The position numbers were made by a program, and so were the translations under genes. From positions 954,073 to 1,018,072 of the forward strand of contig NW_025064885.1 in the NCBI RefSeq assembly GCF_019112545.1: a stretch of DNA of 64,000 nucleotides, given 5' to 3'. Origin of the DNA: Guyanagaster necrorhizus (lineage: Eukaryota; Basidiomycota; Agaricomycetes; Agaricales; Physalacriaceae). Of this stretch, positions 58,404 to 64,000 are shown piece after piece; within the stretch, counting starts at the first letter, position 1; each line of letters opens with the position of its first letter. The notes beneath the pieces were generated by a model. The model searched no databases and had not been told where the DNA came from. It saw only the letters and a program-made list of their open reading frames with translations.

Positions 58404-61100
58404 ATGGCGCAAAGGAGGAAATCGTCAAAAGGCGCGATAAAACCTAGCACCATGCAGGTGAGCGTTCTTGATCACCGTTTCACCTGTGGTCGACCTTGTA
58501 ACTGTTTCTACAGAAAACTCTGTTCGACCTCTTTCCGAAGAAATCTAAAGGGACGCAGGAATATACATCCACTCAGGCTGATACCTCGGAGCTCAGCAAT
58601 GATAAAGAGGATGTAAGCGTTGTTGAACAGTCAGGTCTGTCAATCACCACTGCCACCGTTTCTCCTGACACGCCTATGTATCCCAGCTAGCGAACTTGCT
58701 CATTTGAACGAAGTGGAGTTCGTCTCTGCGCCTCCGATATCCTCTCCAATCCCATTGGACACTGAAGATGCCAGTGCCGGCCTGCGTGATACCGTGATTG
58801 AGAACCAATCCTCATTGCCTCCCCCACCACAATTTATAGCTCACCCTTTAAAATCACAACTATCTTTCGGTGGTGGCTCTCAGCAGGACCCTATTGTCAT
58901 CGAATCATGGTCTCCTGTGAAACTTCGGCTTGTACAACCGTACCCCATATTTGCGCGTCTTAAACGAGCGGCTACTCCATACAGTCCCCGAAAAGCAGAC
59001 ACCAAACTCTTAGATGTTCCCTACCCCAGCAGAGAGATGCAGCATATTCGCGGACCTCAGACTACATACCACGCAACATCGTCTCAGATCATGCAATTAT
59101 CACTCCAAGCACAACCCGTAACTAAATCGGAATCCAGAATCTCGCTTGACAAAGCGTCTTATCTAGCAGGACTTCCAGAGTCACATAAAGACCACCCTGC
59201 TATTTCTCGACGGTCATCTAACTCGACGGTTATCCAGCAGAAACAAAAACTCTGGACGGATCAGTATCGTCCAACTTGTGCTGATGAAGTATTGGGAAAC
59301 GAGAAAAACGCCCGGTATCTTCGCGATTGGCTCCGCGCGCTCCAGCTAGAACTCAAAGATCCCCCAGCTTCCATCGAATCTGCCCAGTCTAGTCCAGCCC
59401 ATTTCTCGCAAACAAAGTCCGCTACAACTAAACCGCCTCGCATTCCGCGCCGAGTGTCAAAAAGGCGGCGCCGGAAGAAGCAAAGAATTGACTCTGACAA
59501 AGAGGACAACTGGATCGTTCAGTCCAGTGAAGACGATTTCGTTTACCCTGCCAGCACAGACGAACAGATGAACGGGCTCACGAGACTGAAGCGTAAATCG
59601 CGCTACGAAGATGAGTATGTCCCCCCTTCATCACCGCCACAAGCTCCCACCCAGCCACTATTTATGGATTTGATGAATACGATCATCCTCACGGGTCCCT
59701 CGGGCAGTGGCAAGACTGCTGCCGTCTATGCTTGCGCCGCAGAGATGGGATGGGAGGTCTTTGAAGTGTATCCGGGCATAGGGAAGCGGAATGCATCCAA
59801 TTTGGACAATCTGGTAGGAGAAGTGGGCAAAAACCATTTGGTTCAGAAGGCCCGCCGGGAAGAAGACCGAAATGAGAATGCACATGGGAATTTCACCGCA
59901 ATGCTTTGCGGAAGAAAGTCTGCACCCGAGCACACGTCGACGGAGCCGACTGATGCACCGTCAAACAAACAAGTGAACCAGTCGCTGGTCCTTTTAGAAG
60001 AGGTCGACATCTTATTCAAGGAAGATGTAAATTTCTGGCCGGCTGTGACAAATTTCATCAAAGATTGCAAAAGGCCTGTAATTTGTACTTGTAACGGTAA
60101 GAGAGGTTTCCCCGGTTCACCTTTGCCGTGTCCTGATTTAGTACTATTTTGGGGTAGATATTACCCTCCTCCCCCTTGATGATCTGCCGTTGCAACAGAT
60201 CTTACATTTCCGACCATGCGAGAGTAGCTTGGCGACTTCGTATCTGCAAAGCATGTGTGCCGCTGAAGGATACTTTGTCGACCGGAAGTGTATCACCCAG
60301 GTCTACGAGCCCTCACCGGAGCACTACGATACCACTCCAGATCTGCGACGAACCATTCACACACTACAGCTATGGTGCCCAGGATATGATGTTGATTCAC
60401 AGTGGATGCTTCATCATCAACCCTGCAGACACGAGGAATCGGCATCGTCAAGCGGATTCTTTCTCTCTTTGGATGAATCACTAAGCCTGGATGGGTTTGT
60501 GGCTCGACACGCCGAATCGCTCTCATTTTTGGACTCCCATCTGAGAAGACGCGACGAGGACATGCCGGAGGTGAGTCTGTGCTACCACATTTCTTATCCT
60601 TATCCAGAATTTGATGAATTTGATTTAAGGCCATCGCATTCAGCCAAGCGCAAGCGTCAGGGGATGACGAAGTGGGACACACCATTCTCTTTAGCACGCG
60701 AGACAGCATAACCAGACAGGACTCTTATGGGGATGATGATCACGACAGGACGATCATGTCAACGGCCATACGACTCTCGCGTGGTGGGATTTTCGGCAGT
60801 ATGCGAAGTAGGAATTTGAGTGCACATGCCGGTTATCGAGATGTGATCAAAACACTCGGGAGGAACGTGATGGGAGCACAAGCACTGCGAGAGACGGTAT
60901 TTGACATTGATTACTTACCCTGGATTCGACAGATCGTTTTGGCGGACGACGAGGAAGAGAAAAAGGTGAAGACGGCAGAGATATGGGTTGGGAGGCGCAC
61001 ACGGAATAGCCAGGGCCAGCTGTACGTACGTGCGATAGAGGTCGACGAGGTGCAACGGGAGGCGCTGGAGCAGACAGCATTGGGCGGGCCGGAGTGCTGA
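58404..61100 (+). CDS. ELG1: ELG1/ATAD5-like PCNA unloader (AAA+)
   Basis: Large subunit of the RFC-like complex that removes PCNA after DNA synthesis. The spliced N-terminus MAQRRKSSKGAIKPSTMQKTLFDLFPKK carries a PIP-like box (QKTLFDLF). Lys-rich clusters KRRRRKKQR follow. AAA+ core: LWTDQYRPTCADEVLGNEKNARYLRDWL, IILTGPSGSGKTAAVYACA (Walker A), SLVLLEEVDILFKED (Walker B with Glu-Glu-Val-Asp, as in ATAD5), CKRPVICTCN, LPLDDLPLQQILHFRP. C-terminal helices include GGIFGSMRSRNLSAHAGYRDV. Five or six introns, about 830 aa. Confidence 0.85.
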
Positions 61101-61292
61101 AAGAGGCAATGCGGGCAATATAACCATGTATGTATTTCCACGTGGAGGCCCACGTTGTCAATGGGGGAAGGGAATCAATTGAATATGTACAGTCGGTACA
61201 ACTGGTTCGTTGTTACCTTTCCTTCCTGGCTTGACGCATATTTCCAAGAATACTGGGCGCATTGTCTGTAAAATTTCTGCCTCTTACTTTCA

Positions 61293-63135
61293 ATGTCGCA
61301 TGTGTCGACAATGGCAGACCATTCCGACACTTTACCGCATACATCACCCCAGCTTGGACACAAGTCTTCTTCGTCTCCGTCGAACAGGGAGCAATCAAGT
61401 AGGCTTTCGCCTGTAGTCCCATTGGCGCCTCTCGAATACTTGCAAACCCAGCGCCGGGGCTCCATTACGGATCCGTCGCTGCATGCCGCGCCTTCAAAAC
61501 AAAATCCGAGCTCGCATTTCCTTCGGCAGCAGAGCGACTTGGCGAGCTCTTCGACATTCAAAGGCGGTATGTCCGATCCACGTCCGGGCTCGCCTTTTGT
61601 GTTCGGAGAGGCGACGAGTCGGTCGGGAGACGGGAATGCGCAATTACGCAAGCTGTTGCGGTCGCCTTCACAAGAACAGGATCGAGGGCCAGGACCGTCA
61701 GAGGGAGGTAGTAGTGCAAAGGGAAGTAGTACGCGACACCAGACATCTGGCGGGGTGACAGAAGGTACGTTCTGTCTGTCAAAGACGACCGCTTATGAAT
61801 CGTATTTCAGGAGCCGGTCAGACGAAGGAACGAGATGAAATGCAGATGGACACGGGAGGGCGTGTTCGAGGGCTACCGCGAGAGGCAGTGCCGTTCGACT
61901 ACTCGATGCGACGACATTCGATTGCAGTGGGCCAAGAGTCGCCTGGACGACTGCAGGGCACGAAAAGGAAGATGTCGAGCGAGCGAGCAGGGTTTTCTGG
62001 GCAAGACATCGACCCACAACTGATTGGGCCAGGCGTCGGGAACAAGATGGATGTGGACGAGGGACCGGCATTCAAACGGCGGGGCTCGGCAGTGGATACG
62101 GCACGGATAGAGCAGCTGAGCCTGAACGAGCGGCGAAACTCAACCGATGGGCGGGGCGGGCAATGGCCATGGGTCGACGGCAGACGCGATTCCTCGTCGT
62201 TGGGTGGCGGCTACCCCTCGCCGGCATCGGCTGTTTCCGGCACGGACGGCCGGCATCACCCCCCCGCCTCCGGAATTGCATCTTTCGCGTGGCCACATTC
62301 TGACCAGAGTTCAATGCAGCACCATTCCCTCGACCACGACCCCCACCGCCAGTTCGATCCTATGTCGAACATTCCCATCATGCCACCCATCAATTTCCCT
62401 CCTGACAGGGCTCTCGATAGGAGGATGTCCGTTCCCGACAATCTCAATCCGTCGTCGTCGAATCCTGCTGGCCCGACCAGGGTTCTGCGATCCAGGTCGC
62501 GTCCTCCATCGCGTCAAATGCGCTCCCAAGAGGCCTCAGAAGAGCCCACCTCTGCTCCTTCTCCCCCTGGTTCCAGCAAGCTCTCCAAGGACGCTGGCGC
62601 AACCCCATACTCCCGCTCTCCCGAGCTTCGTGTTTCCCACAAACTCGCAGAACGGAAGAGAAGAAAGGAGATGAAGGATCTTTTTGATGAGCTGAGGGAC
62701 CAGTTGCCAGCTGATCGCGGCATGAAGGCTAGCAAGTGGGAAATTTTAAGCAAAGGCGTGTCGCAGCCCTTTTTCTCGCCCTTTATTTCCACTGACGGCC
62801 CTTTAGCTATCGATTTCGTCGCTCAGCTCAAGCAAAGCCACCAAGATATGGCTCGCGAGATCGACATGCTCAGACACGAGCTCGATGTCGCTCGTCAGGG
62901 CGGTGGTCTACCTCCCTTTCCCCCAGGGGGCGGTCCGCCAGGTCATCCTGTCTACGGCCAACCCCCGCCAGGTGTCCCACCGTATCCATTACCTCCGCCA
63001 GGTGCTCTCCAGCAGCATCCGCCACCGCCACCTCTTTCCCGACCGGCCTCCTCTCAGGGTGTCTTCCCTCCTGGCAACGGCCCCGCCGTTCCGCCTCAAA
63101 ACGGAAATGTCAATAGACCAGATGGTCCTACATGA
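61293..63135 (+). CDS. bHLH transcription factor
   Basis: About 580 aa; long disordered Ser/Pro/Gly-rich N-terminal part (LAPLEYLQTQRRGSI; MRRHSIAVGQESPGRLQGTK). The bHLH domain lies near residues 420-490: VSHKLAERKRRKEMKDLFDELRDQLPADRGMKASKWEILSK, then AIDFVAQLKQSHQDM and a heptad helix MAREIDMLRHELD like a leucine zipper. Basic region HKLAERKRRKEM has the H/E/R positions expected for E-box binding (Max/Myc-like). The tail is Pro-rich. Two introns; the second (62756-62806) is GC-AG and falls inside the bHLH. The start could also be 61311. Confidence 0.85.
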
Positions 63136-63388
63136 CCACCATGTTTGCTTTCAGTTTGTATCGATAGGCGTGTCATTTCATTCGTTGATGAGGCATTTGT
63201 TTCTTTTTTTCCGAATTGGTATCCCAGAAATATTCTGTCAGTACCGGTGATGTTTTCTGCACTTGCTATTACATCTACTCTTGACTGTTGCCTGTTTGCG
63301 CATATATCCATGTTGTATCCATATTTGAAGACCGTCGTACTGAGCACAGTGCGTCGCCATTCATCTAATGATGTCCGGTTGTTGAGTC

Positions 63389-63402
63389 AAGCAATCGAAT
63401 GG
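63389..63402 (+). repeat. Left target-site duplication of retroposon copy 2
   Basis: AAGCAATCGAATGG; perfect match to 63818-63831. Confidence 0.85.
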
Positions 63403-63817
63403 AACGAGAGGCTCGCCCCAGAGCCAGAAGAAGAAGGGGAGAGTGGTGGGAAGAAGACGAGGGTGACACGGAAGACGAGCATGGGTAACCACCGCGCACC
63501 CACCACACCATGGAACATGTCTGACACAGCCAGCACCCAAGACACGCTCGCAAAACACCTCAGGCTTTAGCCAACCGCAGAATCAAACTAATCAATTAGC
63601 CCACCCGTGGTGGGCTGGGGGGGGCAAAATACCATACATGTCCGTTACTCTACTCCACATTACACGCCAAAACACCCAGGAAACTCGGAAGGAAGAGCGG
63701 AGGGACCGGAACAAGAGGGAAAGAGGATCTTGAGGACCTATACCTCCACTGCGTCTTAGGAGTTAGCTTACTTGTTGCGGTCAATCAAATGCTGAAAACA
63801 AACAAAAAAAAAAAAAA
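63403..63817 (+). mobile_element. Short poly(A)-ended retroposon, copy 2 (SINE-like)
   Basis: 415 bp between perfect 14-bp direct repeats, ending in a 16-base A run. It shares long near-identical blocks with copy 1: ACCCACCACACCATGGAA, then CATTACACGCCAAAACAC, GACCGGAACAAGAGGGAAAG, and GTTAGCTTACTTGTTGCGGT. It has an extra 5' segment rich in GAAG and an extra short block near 63585. Both copies are in the same orientation. Confidence 0.85.
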
Positions 63818-63831
63818 AAGCAATCGAATGG
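63818..63831 (+). repeat. Right target-site duplication of retroposon copy 2
   Basis: AAGCAATCGAATGG after the A run. The first two A bases cannot be told apart from the tail. Confidence 0.85.
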
Positions 63832-63951
63832 GACAATCAATTGTTGTCGGCCATTGTCTGATACTAATTGGGATATGTAACACTCGACCTGAGTTGTGAC
63901 TTCGTCACTACCACCACTACTCCATTCCTTCAGCGATAATATTCGCTCGTA

Positions 63952-64000
63952 ATGCCCCCCAAGAAAGACCTCGCTAGCATTCTTTTTCACAAGAAGAAGC
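63952..64000 (+). CDS. 5' end of an unidentified gene (partial)
   Basis: The ATG at 63952 opens MPPKKDLASILFHKKK, cut by the window edge. Lys-rich and protein-like, but too short to name. Confidence 0.35.
   Translation, partial: MPPKKDLASILFHKKK

Overview
The window looks like nuclear DNA of a filamentous basidiomycete, most likely an Agaricomycete. Genes are packed tightly on both strands and are split by many introns of about 45-65 nt with GTRNGT donors, CTRAY-like branch sites and YAG acceptors. The proteome is fungal: ORC4, a Cbk1/Ukc1-type NDR kinase, vacuolar endopolyphosphatase, Bfr1, an STB6-like protein and a PX/DUF3818 protein. No tRNA, rRNA, CRISPR array or prokaryotic signal was seen. 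All gene models were spliced by eye from open frames, splice signals and recalled family motifs, with no database search.

Layout. 0-15 kb: tail of an unidentified gene, a single-pass proline-rich membrane protein, ORC4(-)/MED20(+) as a divergent pair, a mitochondrial PDK/BCKDK-type kinase, a proline-rich protein, an NDR kinase, then a divergent pair formed by a Rieske-DUF455 fusion(-) and a JMJD7-like JmjC hydroxylase(+). 15-28 kb: NHP2, BFR1, an RFX factor(-), endopolyphosphatase(-), a small unknown(-), acetoacetyl-CoA synthetase(+). 28-32 kb: three tandem related multispan membrane genes. 32-46 kb: UBE2H/Ubc8, THOC5(-), G6PDH, SPB4 helicase(-), a small membrane protein(-), a PX/DUF3818 protein(-), a small unknown(-), CCDC47. 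45-64 kb: GH28 rhamnogalacturonase(-) divergent from a polysaccharide deacetylase(+), histone H3(-), an amidase(-), an STB6-like protein, a LONRF-type RING/LON protein(-), a DUF2470 protein(-), ELG1/ATAD5, a bHLH factor and the first codons of a last gene.

Most of the genes are housekeeping: replication (ORC4, ELG1), transcription and mRNA export (MED20, RFX, bHLH, THOC5), ribosome biogenesis (NHP2, SPB4), chromatin (H3), metabolism (PDK-like, G6PDH, AACS) and polyphosphate turnover. The most unusual items are: (i) a protein joining a Rieske [2Fe-2S] domain to a ferritin-like DUF455 domain with all expected metal ligands present, transcribed divergently from a 2-oxoglutarate oxygenase across 87 bp; (ii) two copies of a short poly(A)-ended retroposon with clear target-site duplications, one lying in the DUF2470/ELG1 divergent promoter; (iii) several non-standard splicing events, namely a probable 5-nt microexon in PPN1, an AT-AC intron directly after the start codon of the UBE2H gene, three GC-AG introns, and one junction that fits no GT/GC/AT rule; (iv) a tandem family of membrane genes that share an intron position.
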